Part shown: positions 16,747-24,145 of the stretch, piece by piece
Layout: the number at the start of each line of letters is the position of its first letter
Position numbering within the stretch: the stretch's first letter is position 1
Assembly: GCF_008365405.1 (NCBI RefSeq)
Contig: NZ_QOKV01000017.1
Location: 81,303-145,302, forward strand
Origin: Azospirillum brasilense
Lineage (GTDB): Bacteria > Pseudomonadota > Alphaproteobacteria > Azospirillales > Azospirillaceae
Length of the DNA: 64,000 nucleotides
Direction of reading: 5' to 3'
Notes under the pieces: model-generated
What the model was told of the DNA's origin: nothing
What the model saw: the letters and a program-made list of their open reading frames with translations, nothing else
Database searches by the model: none
Program-made: the position numbers and the translations under genes

Positions 16747-17652
16747 ATGACCGTCACCGCAAAGGCCCTGTCCGCCAACTCCTCCGGGCGGGCCGGCATC
16801 GCCTGGATGCTGCTCACCACGCTTCTGTTCGTGACGCAGGACGCGACCCTGCGCTTTCTGGTGCAGACCTACCCCTTCGCCGAGGTCGCCTGGGCGCGCT
16901 TCGCGGTGCATCTGGCCATCGCCTTCGTCGTGGTGGCGGTGAACTCCCCCAGCCACCTGATCGCCAAGCGCCCGGGGATTCAGATCCTCCGCTCCGCCCT
17001 GCTGGCGGTGCTGACGCTGCTGGTGGCGGTGTCCTACAAGACGCTGCCCTTCGTGGACGTGGCGGCCATCGCCAATGTGGCGCCGGTGTTGGTCACCGTC
17101 CTGTCCGTTCCGCTGCTCAAGGAGAAAGTGGGCTGGCGGCGCGGTCTGGGCGTGCTGGGCTGCTTCATCGGGGCGATGATCATCATCGGCCCGGCCAGCG
17201 TCGTCTTCCAGTGGGCGATCCTGCTGCCGCTGGCCGCCGCTCTGTGCAACGCGCTCTACCAGATCGTCACCCGGCTGTTGCGCGGCGGCGATTCCACCCT
17301 GACGACCTTCTTCTACACCAGCATGGCCGGGACGGTGCTCTGCGGGCTGCTGCTGCCCTTCGGCTGGGTGACGCCGGACCTGACGGGGGCGGCGCTGATG
17401 ATCATGCTCGGCGTGCTCGGGGCGTGCAGCCATTACTGCCTGATCCGCGCCTATACGGCGGCGGACGCGGCGACGGTGGCGCCCTTCGGCTACACGACGC
17501 TGATCTGGGCGGTGTTCTACGGCCTGCTGGTCTTCGGGGAGTCGCCCAGCGCCTCGACCCTCGCCGGCGGTGTGGTGATCGTCGCCAGCGGCATCTACAT
17601 CTTCCACCGCGAGCAGGTGCGGGCGCGCGAGGCGGCGGTCAAGGGGGCCTGA
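16747..17652 (+). CDS. EamA/DMT-family inner-membrane transporter
   Basis: The protein has 301 residues and ten predicted membrane segments in two EamA repeats, e.g. 'IAWMLLTTLLFVTQDATLRF' at the start of repeat 1 and 'ALCNALYQIVTRLL' at the start of repeat 2. Repeat 1 ends with 'KVGWRRGLGVLGCFIGAMII'. Repeat 2 ends with 'WAVFYGLLVFGESPSASTLAG', the usual DMT pattern. Members export amino acids, purines or drugs, and the substrate cannot be told here. The ATG at 16747 is chosen by homology of the N-terminus; AGGAAGG lies rather far upstream (about 25 bases), so the start is a little uncertain. Confidence 0.82.
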   Translation: MTVTAKALSANSSGRAGIAWMLLTTLLFVTQDATLRFLVQTYPFAEVAWARFAVHLAIAFVVVAVNSPSHLIAKRPGIQILRSALLAVLTLLVAVSYKTLPFVDVAAIANVAPVLVTVLSVPLLKEKVGWRRGLGVLGCFIGAMIIIGPASVVFQWAILLPLAAALCNALYQIVTRLLRGGDSTLTTFFYTSMAGTVLCGLLLPFGWVTPDLTGAALMIMLGVLGACSHYCLIRAYTAADAATVAPFGYTTLIWAVFYGLLVFGESPSASTLAGGVVIVASGIYIFHREQVRAREAAVKGA

Positions 17653-17810
17653 ATGGCCCCCGTTTTCCCTATGCCGGAGGCACGTACACAGGACGTTCAG
17701 GTACCCTAAATATCACGGGCCGTACGCGTCGAACTGTAACATGCTCCGCGTACCGTACGCCTGCCGGTGAGGGCCGGCGTTTCTTCAACCCACAAGCAAC
17801 GAGAACAGCA

Positions 17811-18008
17811 ATGAACGGACTGCCCAAGCAGACGTGGCGCTGCCGCGTTGCCGAACTGTTGAACGATCCCGTGGTCCAGGCCGTGTTGCGCCGGGACCGC
17901 CTGACCCACGAGCAGGTTCTGGCACAGCTCACCCCCATTGCCGAGCACCTGCGCCGCAACACCTCCCCCGATCGACCCGCAAGGCGGCTTCCGCGCGAAG
18001 CCTTCTGA
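17811..18008 (+). CDS. Small protein of unknown function (65 aa)
   Basis: This short, basic, mostly helical protein begins MNGLPKQTWRCRVAEL and contains 'NDPVVQAVLRRDRLTHEQVLAQLTPI'. I do not recognise it. It has its own leader of about 150 bases with two CCGTACGC direct repeats (about 17720-17760) and an excellent terminator 15 bases after the stop, so it is probably a separate transcription unit. The composition is like the rest of the replicon. A small regulatory or accessory protein is possible. Confidence 0.62.
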   Translation: MNGLPKQTWRCRVAELLNDPVVQAVLRRDRLTHEQVLAQLTPIAEHLRRNTSPDRPARRLPREAF

Positions 18009-18022
18009 CCTTCCAACGAGAA

Positions 18023-18056
18023 AAGGCCGCCCGCTGAAACGGGCGGCCTTCTTCTT
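18023..18056 (+). terminator. Rho-independent terminator
   Basis: An 11-bp perfect stem AAGGCCGCCCG / CGGGCGGCCTT with loop CTGAAA is followed by CTTCTT. On the minus strand the same hairpin ends in a run of TTTTCTC, so it can also stop the convergent aldehyde dehydrogenase transcript. Confidence 0.9.
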
Positions 18057-18103
18057 GTGAGCCGATGTCTTGCACGCCGGCTTTTTTCCAAGCCGGTTGC
18101 GGA

Positions 18104-19606
18104 TCAGCCGGCGATCTCGAACTTGATCCCCTGGGCCAGCGGCAGCGAGCGGGAATAGTTCACCGTGGCCGTCTGGCGGCGCATGTAGCCCTTCCAGGCG
18201 TCGGACCCGGACTCGCGCCCGCCGCCCGTCTCCTTCTCGCCGCCGAAGGCGCCGCCGATTTCCGCGCCCGACGGGCCGATGTTGACGTTGGCGATGCCGC
18301 AGTCGCTGCCCGCCGCCGACAGGAAGCTCTCGGCCTCGCGGATGTCGGTGGTGAAGATGCAGGAGGACAGGCCCTGCGGCACCGCGTTCTGCAGCGCGAT
18401 GGCCTCCTCCAGCGTCTCGTAGGTCAGGACGTAGAGGATCGGGGCGAAGGTCTCGTGGCGGACGATGTCGGTCTGACCGGGCATCTCGACGATGGCCGGC
18501 TGCACGTACCAGGCGTCGGGATACCGGTCGGCGAGCGCGCGGCCGCCGCCGGTCACCACGCCGCCGTCGGCCTTGGCCTGCTCCAGGGCGCGCTGCATGC
18601 CCTCATAGGCGCCCTTGTCGTTGAGCGGGCCGACCAGCACGCCGGACTCCAGTGGGTTGCCGATGGGAACGGAGGCGTAGGCAGCCTTCAGGCGCGGCAG
18701 CAGCGTGTCGCGCACGTCCTTGTGGACGATCAGGCGGCGCAGCGTGGTGCAGCGCTGGCCGCAGGTGCCCACCGCCGAGAAGACGATGGCGCGCACCGCC
18801 ATGTCGAGGTCGGCCGACGGCGCGACGATCATGGCGTTGTTGCCGCCCAGCTCCAGGATCGGGCGGGCGAAGCGCTCCGCCAGCTTGAGCGCGACCTCGC
18901 GGCCCATGCGGGTCGAGCCGGTGGCCGACACGATGGGGACCAGCGGGCTGGCGACCAGCGCCTCGCCGACGTCACGGCCACCGTTGACGACCTGCAGCAG
19001 GTCCGCCGGGGCGTCGCCGAAGCGGGCCACCGCGCGCTCGAAGATGCGCTGGCAGGCGAGCGCGGTCAGCGGGGTCTTCTCCGACGGCTTCCAGATCACC
19101 GGGTCGCCGCAGACCAGCGCCAGGGCGGCGTTCCAGGCCCAGACCGCGACCGGGAAATTGAAGGCGGAGATCACCGCGCAGGGGCCCATCGGGTGCCAGG
19201 TTTCGCGCATCGCGTGGCCCGGACGCTCCGACGCGATGGTCAGGCCGTAGAGCTGGCGGGACAGGCCGACCGCGAAGTCGCAGATGTCGATCATCTCCTG
19301 GACCTCGCCCAGGCCCTCCTGGACGATCTTGCCCATCTCCAGCGTGACGAGACGGCCGAGATCCTCCTTGGCGTCGCGCAGCTCCTCGCCCAGCAGACGG
19401 ACCAGCTCGCCGCGGCGCGGCGCCGGGACGGAGCGCCACGCCTCGAAGGCGCGCTGGGCGCGGGCGGCCACCTCCGGGATCTCCGACGCCGGGGTGACCG
19501 GCGCCACGCCCAGCGGAGCGCCGTCGATGGGCGAGCGGACGGACAGGCCGGCCCCGTCGGCGGGAAGCTCGAGGCCGAGGCGGGAGAGAAGGTCGCGGTG
19601 CTGCAT
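18104..19606 (-). CDS. ALDH7-type aldehyde dehydrogenase (aminoadipate-semialdehyde type)
   Basis: The protein has 500 residues, the usual length for the ALDH7 branch. Signatures are 'AVISAFNFPVAVWAWNAALA', 'VSATGSTRMGREVA', the catalytic Glu in 'ILELGGNNAMIV', the catalytic Cys in 'GTCGQRCTTLRRLIVH', and 'GSDAWKGYMRRQTATVNYS' near the end, a hallmark of aminoadipate-semialdehyde dehydrogenases (AmaB/PcdB, human ALDH7A1). The expected reaction is NAD(P)-dependent oxidation of aminoadipic semialdehyde in lysine/pipecolate breakdown. It lies 36 bases after the TPP-enzyme gene on the same strand, so the two form an operon under the divergent LysR gene. Confidence 0.86.
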   Translation of the reverse strand: MQHRDLLSRLGLELPADGAGLSVRSPIDGAPLGVAPVTPASEIPEVAARAQRAFEAWRSVPAPRRGELVRLLGEELRDAKEDLGRLVTLEMGKIVQEGLGEVQEMIDICDFAVGLSRQLYGLTIASERPGHAMRETWHPMGPCAVISAFNFPVAVWAWNAALALVCGDPVIWKPSEKTPLTALACQRIFERAVARFGDAPADLLQVVNGGRDVGEALVASPLVPIVSATGSTRMGREVALKLAERFARPILELGGNNAMIVAPSADLDMAVRAIVFSAVGTCGQRCTTLRRLIVHKDVRDTLLPRLKAAYASVPIGNPLESGVLVGPLNDKGAYEGMQRALEQAKADGGVVTGGGRALADRYPDAWYVQPAIVEMPGQTDIVRHETFAPILYVLTYETLEEAIALQNAVPQGLSSCIFTTDIREAESFLSAAGSDCGIANVNIGPSGAEIGGAFGGEKETGGGRESGSDAWKGYMRRQTATVNYSRSLPLAQGIKFEIAG

Positions 19607-19642
19607 GGAAAAGGTCCTCGGTGTAAGGCAACCGGTGGAAAG

Positions 19643-21301
19643 TCAGCGCTGGCGCCCGGCGGCGCGGATGTCGGACAGGCTGCGGTTCGGCGTCAGGGCT
19701 TCGGGGTCGAGCCTGACGTGCAGGATGGCCGGCCGGCCGGAGGCGCGGGCACGCTCGAAGGCCGGGGCGAACTCCTCCGTCCGCTCCACCGTCTCGCCAT
19801 GGCCGCCATAGGCGCGGGCAAGGGCGGCGAAGTCCGGGTTGGTCAGGGCGGTGCCGGACACGCGGCCCGGATAATCCCGCTCCTGGTGCATGCGGATGGT
19901 GCCGTACATGCCGTTGTCGATGACCAGCACGATGAGGTTGGCGCCCTCCTGCACGGCGGTGCCGAACTCCAGCCCGGTCATCTGGAAGCAGCCGTCGCCG
20001 GCGAAGCAGACCACGTCCCGCTCCGGGTGGAGCAGCTTGGCCGCGACGGCGGCGGGCAGGCCGTAGCCCATCGAGCCGCAGACCGGCGCCGCCTGCGTGC
20101 CGAAGCGGCGGAAGCGCCAGAAGCGGTGGATCCAGGTGGCATAGTTGCCGGCGCCGTTGGTCAGGATGGCGTCGTCGGGCAGGGTGTCGCGCAGCCAGGA
20201 CATGACCGCGCCCATCTGGACGTCGCCGGGGATGGTGGCCGGCGGCTCGCTCCAGGCGGTGTAGGCGGCGTGCGCGGCCTCGGCCTGACCGGCCCAGGCG
20301 GGGGCGGTGGGCGCCTCCAGCCCGGCCACGGCGTCGAGGAAGCCCCCCGGCGTGGCGTTGATGGCGAGGTCGGGGTTGTAGACGCGGCCCAGCTCCTCCG
20401 GCCCCGGATGAACGTGGATCAGCGTCTTGCCGGTCTCCGGGATGCCGAGCAGCCCGTAGCTCTGCGACGGCACCTCCGAGAAGCGGCCGCCGAGCAGCAG
20501 GATCACGTCGGCGTCCTTCACCAGGGCGACCAGCTTCGGGTTGATGCCCAGCCCGATGTCGCCCGCGTAGTTCGGGTGCGTGTGGTCGAACAGCATCTGG
20601 CGGCGGAAGGTGACGGCCACCGGCAGCGCGAAGGTCTCGGCGAAGACGCGCAGCGAGGCCACCGCGTCCTCGGTCCAGCGGGAGCCGCCGGCGATCACCA
20701 GCGGGCGCTTCGCCCCGGCGAGCAGCCGCCCGACCTCGGCGACCTGGGCGGGGGTCGGGGCGCTGTCCACCGGCTGGGCCGGGCGGGCGGCGGCGACGTC
20801 CGCCGTTTCCACCAGCATGTCCTCCGGCAGCACCAGGACGACCGGGCCGGGGCGGCCGGCGAGCGCGGTGTGGAAGGCGCGGCTGACCATCTCCGGCACG
20901 CGGTCGGCGCTGTCGATCTCGGCCACCCACTTGGCCATGCCGCCGAACATGAGGGTGTAGTCGACCTCCTGGAAGGCGTCGCGCCCGCGCATGCCGCGCT
21001 CGATCTGGCCGATGAACAGGATCATCGGGGTGGAGTCCTGCTGCGCCACATGGACGCCCGGCGCGGCGTTGGTGGCGCCGGGGCCGCGGGTGACGAAGCA
21101 GATGCCCGGCCGGCCGGTCAGCTTTCCCTCGGCCTCCGCCATCATGGCGGCGCCGCTCTCGTGGCGGGCGTTGATCGTGCGGATCGAGGAATCGTGCAGC
21201 GCGTCCAGCACGGCGAGATAGCTTTCGCCCGGCACGCAGAACACGCGCTCGACGCCCTGCGCCTCCAGCGCCTCGACGATCAACTGGCCTCCGGTCTTCA
21301 T
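19643..21301 (-). CDS. Thiamine-diphosphate enzyme of the acetolactate synthase type
   Basis: The protein has 552 residues with the three ThDP-enzyme domains. The N-terminal Pyr domain has 'VFCVPGESYLAVLDAL' and the catalytic Glu in 'ARHESGAAMMAEAEGKLTG'. The middle domain has 'KRPLVIAGGSRW'. The C-terminal PP domain has 'CFAGDGCFQMTGLEFGTAVQ' with the GDG(X)n cofactor motif. True acetolactate synthases usually come with a regulatory subunit; none is here. Substrate is open, and a decarboxylase or carboligase acting with the neighbouring ALDH7 enzyme is likely. I chose the ATG at 21301 (GAGGAA 8 bases before) over a TTG at 21331. Confidence 0.8.
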   Translation of the reverse strand: MKTGGQLIVEALEAQGVERVFCVPGESYLAVLDALHDSSIRTINARHESGAAMMAEAEGKLTGRPGICFVTRGPGATNAAPGVHVAQQDSTPMILFIGQIERGMRGRDAFQEVDYTLMFGGMAKWVAEIDSADRVPEMVSRAFHTALAGRPGPVVLVLPEDMLVETADVAAARPAQPVDSAPTPAQVAEVGRLLAGAKRPLVIAGGSRWTEDAVASLRVFAETFALPVAVTFRRQMLFDHTHPNYAGDIGLGINPKLVALVKDADVILLLGGRFSEVPSQSYGLLGIPETGKTLIHVHPGPEELGRVYNPDLAINATPGGFLDAVAGLEAPTAPAWAGQAEAAHAAYTAWSEPPATIPGDVQMGAVMSWLRDTLPDDAILTNGAGNYATWIHRFWRFRRFGTQAAPVCGSMGYGLPAAVAAKLLHPERDVVCFAGDGCFQMTGLEFGTAVQEGANLIVLVIDNGMYGTIRMHQERDYPGRVSGTALTNPDFAALARAYGGHGETVERTEEFAPAFERARASGRPAILHVRLDPEALTPNRSLSDIRAAGRQR

Positions 21302-21387
21302 GGCGCGCTCGTTCCTCGGCTGGGCGTTCAAATCCTCCTCAATCTGGCGGCAGGCCCCGCCCCGCGCAACCGACTTTCTTTCCCCAG

Positions 21388-21408
21388 GTCATGAGCTATA
21401 GTCATGAC
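21388..21408. promoter_or_regulatory. GTCATGA/TCATGAC dyad, likely LysR operator
   Basis: Perfect 7-base inverted arms (GTCATGA and TCATGAC) flank a 7-base spacer that is itself nearly symmetric (GCTATAG). The site ends 2 bases before the LysR start codon and lies about 90 bases upstream of the divergent TPP-enzyme gene. It is a good candidate for autoregulation and control of the operon. Confidence 0.6.
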
Positions 21409-21410
21409 CC

Positions 21411-22325
21411 ATGGGTCTGCAACGCCGCCTTCTCCCGTCCATGAGCGCGCTCTCCGCCTTCGAGGCGGCGGCGCGCACCGGCAGCTTCACCGCCGCGGCG
21501 CAGGAGCTGGCGCTGACCCAGGGCGCCGTCAGCCGGCAGATCAAGGCGCTGGAGGACCAGCTTGGCGTCCCGCTGTTCCTGCGCCGCGACCAGCGCGTGG
21601 CCCTGACCCCGGCCGGCGAATCCTACGCGGCGGAGGTGCGGGAGGCGCTGCACCGCGTGGGGGCGGCGACGCTGCGGGTCATGACCGCGCCGCAGGGGGG
21701 TGTGCTGAAGCTGGCCGTTCTGCCGACCTTCGGCACGCGCTGGCTGGTGCCGCGCCTGCCCGCCTTCCAGGCGGCGCACCCGCAGGTCATCATCCATTTC
21801 ATGACGAAGATGGAGCCCTTCGACTTCCGGTCGGAGGATCTGGACGCCGCCATCCATTTCGGCGCCGCGGACTGGCCGGGGGCGGTGTGCGAACGGCTGA
21901 TGGAGGAGGAGGTGCTGCCGCTCTGCGCCCCGTCCTTCCTGGCGGCCCACCCGATCCGCACGGCGTCGGACCTCGTGGCGCTGCCGCTTCTGCACACCAC
22001 CAGCCGTCCGGAGGCATGGCGGGACTGGTTCGCCGCCCAGGGCATCGAGCGGCACGAGGGCGCCGGCATGTTCTTCGAACAATTCTCCACCACCGCCCAG
22101 GCGGCGATCACCGGGTTGGGGGTGGCGTTGCTGCCGACACTGCTGGTGCAGGCGGAAATGCGGGATGGGGCGCTGGTTCCGGCGCTGGACCAGCCCTACC
22201 GGAACCCGGACCGCGCCTATCACCTCGTCCACCCCTCGTCACGGGCGCATCACCCGCCGCTGGTGGCGTTCCGGGAGTGGTTGCTGGGGGCCTGCGAGTC
22301 GGCTTCGGCCGCTCGCGGCCGTTGA
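21411..22325 (+). CDS. LysR-family regulator, GcvA-like
   Basis: The protein has 304 residues. The N-terminal helix-turn-helix is 'LLPSMSALSAFEAAARTGSF' with 'LALTQGAVSRQIKALEDQLG' and 'LFLRRDQRVALTPAGESY', the typical GcvA branch. The effector domain follows with 'LAVLPTFGTRWLVPRLPAFQ' and 'DAAIHFGAADWPG'. It is divergent from the TPP-enzyme/ALDH7 operon with 109 bases between the starts, and an inverted repeat next to its own ATG is the probable operator. It most likely controls that operon in response to a substrate or product. Confidence 0.87.
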   Translation: MGLQRRLLPSMSALSAFEAAARTGSFTAAAQELALTQGAVSRQIKALEDQLGVPLFLRRDQRVALTPAGESYAAEVREALHRVGAATLRVMTAPQGGVLKLAVLPTFGTRWLVPRLPAFQAAHPQVIIHFMTKMEPFDFRSEDLDAAIHFGAADWPGAVCERLMEEEVLPLCAPSFLAAHPIRTASDLVALPLLHTTSRPEAWRDWFAAQGIERHEGAGMFFEQFSTTAQAAITGLGVALLPTLLVQAEMRDGALVPALDQPYRNPDRAYHLVHPSSRAHHPPLVAFREWLLGACESASAARGR

Positions 22326-22491
22326 AGGCCCATGTCAGGATCGGCGGCTTGTCCGTCCGGCGGGAGCGTTCGATACTTGCGCCTCCGATCCGCTCCGCAT
22401 TGTTGGGAGAAAAGTGAGCGCTTCAGCGTGCCGGCCTCAATCTGGTCATCGTGGCGTAGGGGAGTGCCCCGCTCTTGCCCGCGCGGACGTA

Positions 22492-23127
22492 TTACAATTT
22501 GCGATTCGCCAGGACGTAGACGACCTTGGCTGTTATCGTATTGTTGGCCAGCCAAGCATTGAACATGCCACCCAAGTTATCGATCTTCGGCTTATAGGCA
22601 TTGGGACCGTTGTTGCACGAAGCATAGGTGCCGCTGGGGCCGAGGCCGTAAGTACCACCGCCTTCCGCTTTGATTTGGCAGGGGTGGTCGACCGACCACT
22701 GCTTGAAAAGCCACCCTTCCTTGTCCGTGCCGAATTCGAAAACAACACCGGGATCCGTGTTGCTGATATATTGTGTCACGTAAGAAAAGCTCGGAGCGAT
22801 CCCGACAAAGGACTTCGGTGGAAGTCCAATCCTTGAGTAATTGCTGTTTATAAAGTCATTTGCCTGTTGTGTCGGCATGCCGCGATACCAGAATTTTGCG
22901 TTTTCCGCTTCAGCATCCGCGAACGCCGCATAATTTCTAACCAATTTCATGGCGTTAATGGTGGTATTCTTGCTATCAAGAGTCAGTACGCCTTTTTCAT
23001 ACATTGGGATGAGAACCTCCATATTGTTCCTTTTCAGGGTGTTGACGATATCGTTGGAGGTCATGGTGTCGGCGGCCGCGATGTTGGGCAGCAAAGCCAA
23101 GATGATGCAAAAGAGGAAGCTCTTCAT
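22492..23127 (-). CDS. Low-GC secreted protein, possible ADP-ribosyltransferase fold
   Basis: The protein has 211 residues with a Sec signal peptide (MKSFLFCIILALLPNIAAA). GC is far below its neighbours (under 50 %), and rare AT-rich codons suggest transfer. The mature part has 'KFWYRGMPTQQAND', then 'VGIAPSFSYVTQYIS', then 'GVVFEFGTDKEGWLF'. An Arg in a YRG motif, a Ser in an aromatic 'SFS' strand and an acidic strand later is the order seen in R-S-E type ADP-ribosyltransferases, but I cannot confirm the fold. Two cysteines could form a disulfide. The gene stands alone beside tRNA-Phe. No immunity gene is seen. The function is otherwise unknown. Confidence 0.75.
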   Translation of the reverse strand: MKSFLFCIILALLPNIAAADTMTSNDIVNTLKRNNMEVLIPMYEKGVLTLDSKNTTINAMKLVRNYAAFADAEAENAKFWYRGMPTQQANDFINSNYSRIGLPPKSFVGIAPSFSYVTQYISNTDPGVVFEFGTDKEGWLFKQWSVDHPCQIKAEGGGTYGLGPSGTYASCNNGPNAYKPKIDNLGGMFNAWLANNTITAKVVYVLANRKL

Positions 23128-23733
23128 AATCCATCATTCCTTTCTGAAGTCGCATGGTGGGGCCTCTTCGGAGCCGGCAGTTGATGCAGGGTCCGTAATG
23201 CTGTCGGTCATTCCCTCCTGAGAACGGGCGACCTAAAGCGAACGAAAGTTCGCATTGGCGGTCAGTCCGCGGTTCTGCCGGGCAAGTCCGAAGCATCGCC
23301 TTCAAAAAATGACGCCTGGATTACGGTTTTTGTGAACGGAGACCCGCCTGCTTCTTTATGGCGATTCAGCGCACCGACTTGTTCAGAACGCGCAGGCTAT
23401 CAATCGATTTTGGCGAGACGGTATCGATGGGCTTGGTCCACACGAAAGGCTTGGCGTCCGTGTTGCGGGCGCGAATGCAGCGGGTAATGGCGTCTTTCAG
23501 ATCGGCAACGGATTGGAGGATGCCGCATGCGATGCGTCGCCTGCAGGGGCTTGCACGGCTGTTCTAACTGCGCCGCACACGTGCTGGCACAGCGAAAATC
23601 GGCATCATCAAAAGTGTAGATTTCAAGGACTTGGTAAGCGAGGAAAGGCTTCTTCTACGGCTGTACCAAGTCTGTGCTGGGTAGGCCGGCTTTGCCTGAT
23701 CCGCCACCAATGGTCTGATCGGCAAAAGAAAAA
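23128..23733. other. 606-bp stretch without a clear gene, near tRNA-Phe
   Basis: The composition is lower in GC than the surroundings. A small GNRA-type hairpin, GCGAAC-GAAA-GTTCGC, is at 23238-23253. A 69-codon frame at 23358-23567 (MAIQRTDLFRTRRLSIDFGE...) has no recognisable family and no strong ribosome binding site; it may be a remnant. I see no complete integrase or transposase gene. Confidence 0.4.
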
Positions 23734-23809
23734 TGGTGCCCAGGGACGGAGTCGAACCGCCGACACGGGGATTTTCAGTCCCCTGCTCTACCAACTGAGC
23801 TACCTGGGC
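23734..23809 (-). tRNA. tRNA-Phe (GAA)
   Basis: A complete 76-base cloverleaf on the minus strand. The acceptor stem is GCCCAGG / CCTGGGC, the D-arm region TAGCTCAGTTGGTAGAGC, the anticodon loop CTGAAAA with anticodon GAA, the T-arm GGCGGTTCGACTCCGTC, and CCA is encoded. It borders the low-GC patch, as expected for an integration site. Confidence 0.95.
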
Positions 23810-24145
23810 GCCGCAGCGTGCGGGGGCGTCTTATAGGAAGAACCGGCGCGCTTGTCCAGCGCAATTCGTCACCCGTTCGAAAGAGATTTCTCGAAAGCGA
23901 CCAGGCCGGTCAGGACGGGCGCTACCCCGAAAGTGGTCATACCAGTTTTGACCTGAGTCATGTCGCTCCACCCGCGATGGGGGGATAGTTCTCTCGCCGC
24001 GCGGACCAGGGAAAAGCGCCGCCCGGCCATGATCGATTTTCCGTGCGTGCCCTGGATGCTGTTCAGAGGGGCCTCGAGCCCGCATCCGGTATCCATGACC
24101 GGCCCGAAGGGACCGGCGGCGCGCCAACCGCAGAGGCGACACGAT

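Noticed and set aside
18065..21394. 1109-codon plus-strand frame opposite ALDH7 and TPP genes
   Set aside because: It is a shadow of two well-supported enzymes with no domain of its own.
23358..23567. Possible integrase remnant near tRNA-Phe
   Set aside because: I looked for catalytic Arg/His/Tyr motifs of tyrosine recombinases and a direct repeat of the tRNA 3' end. None was visible, so no mobile element is called.
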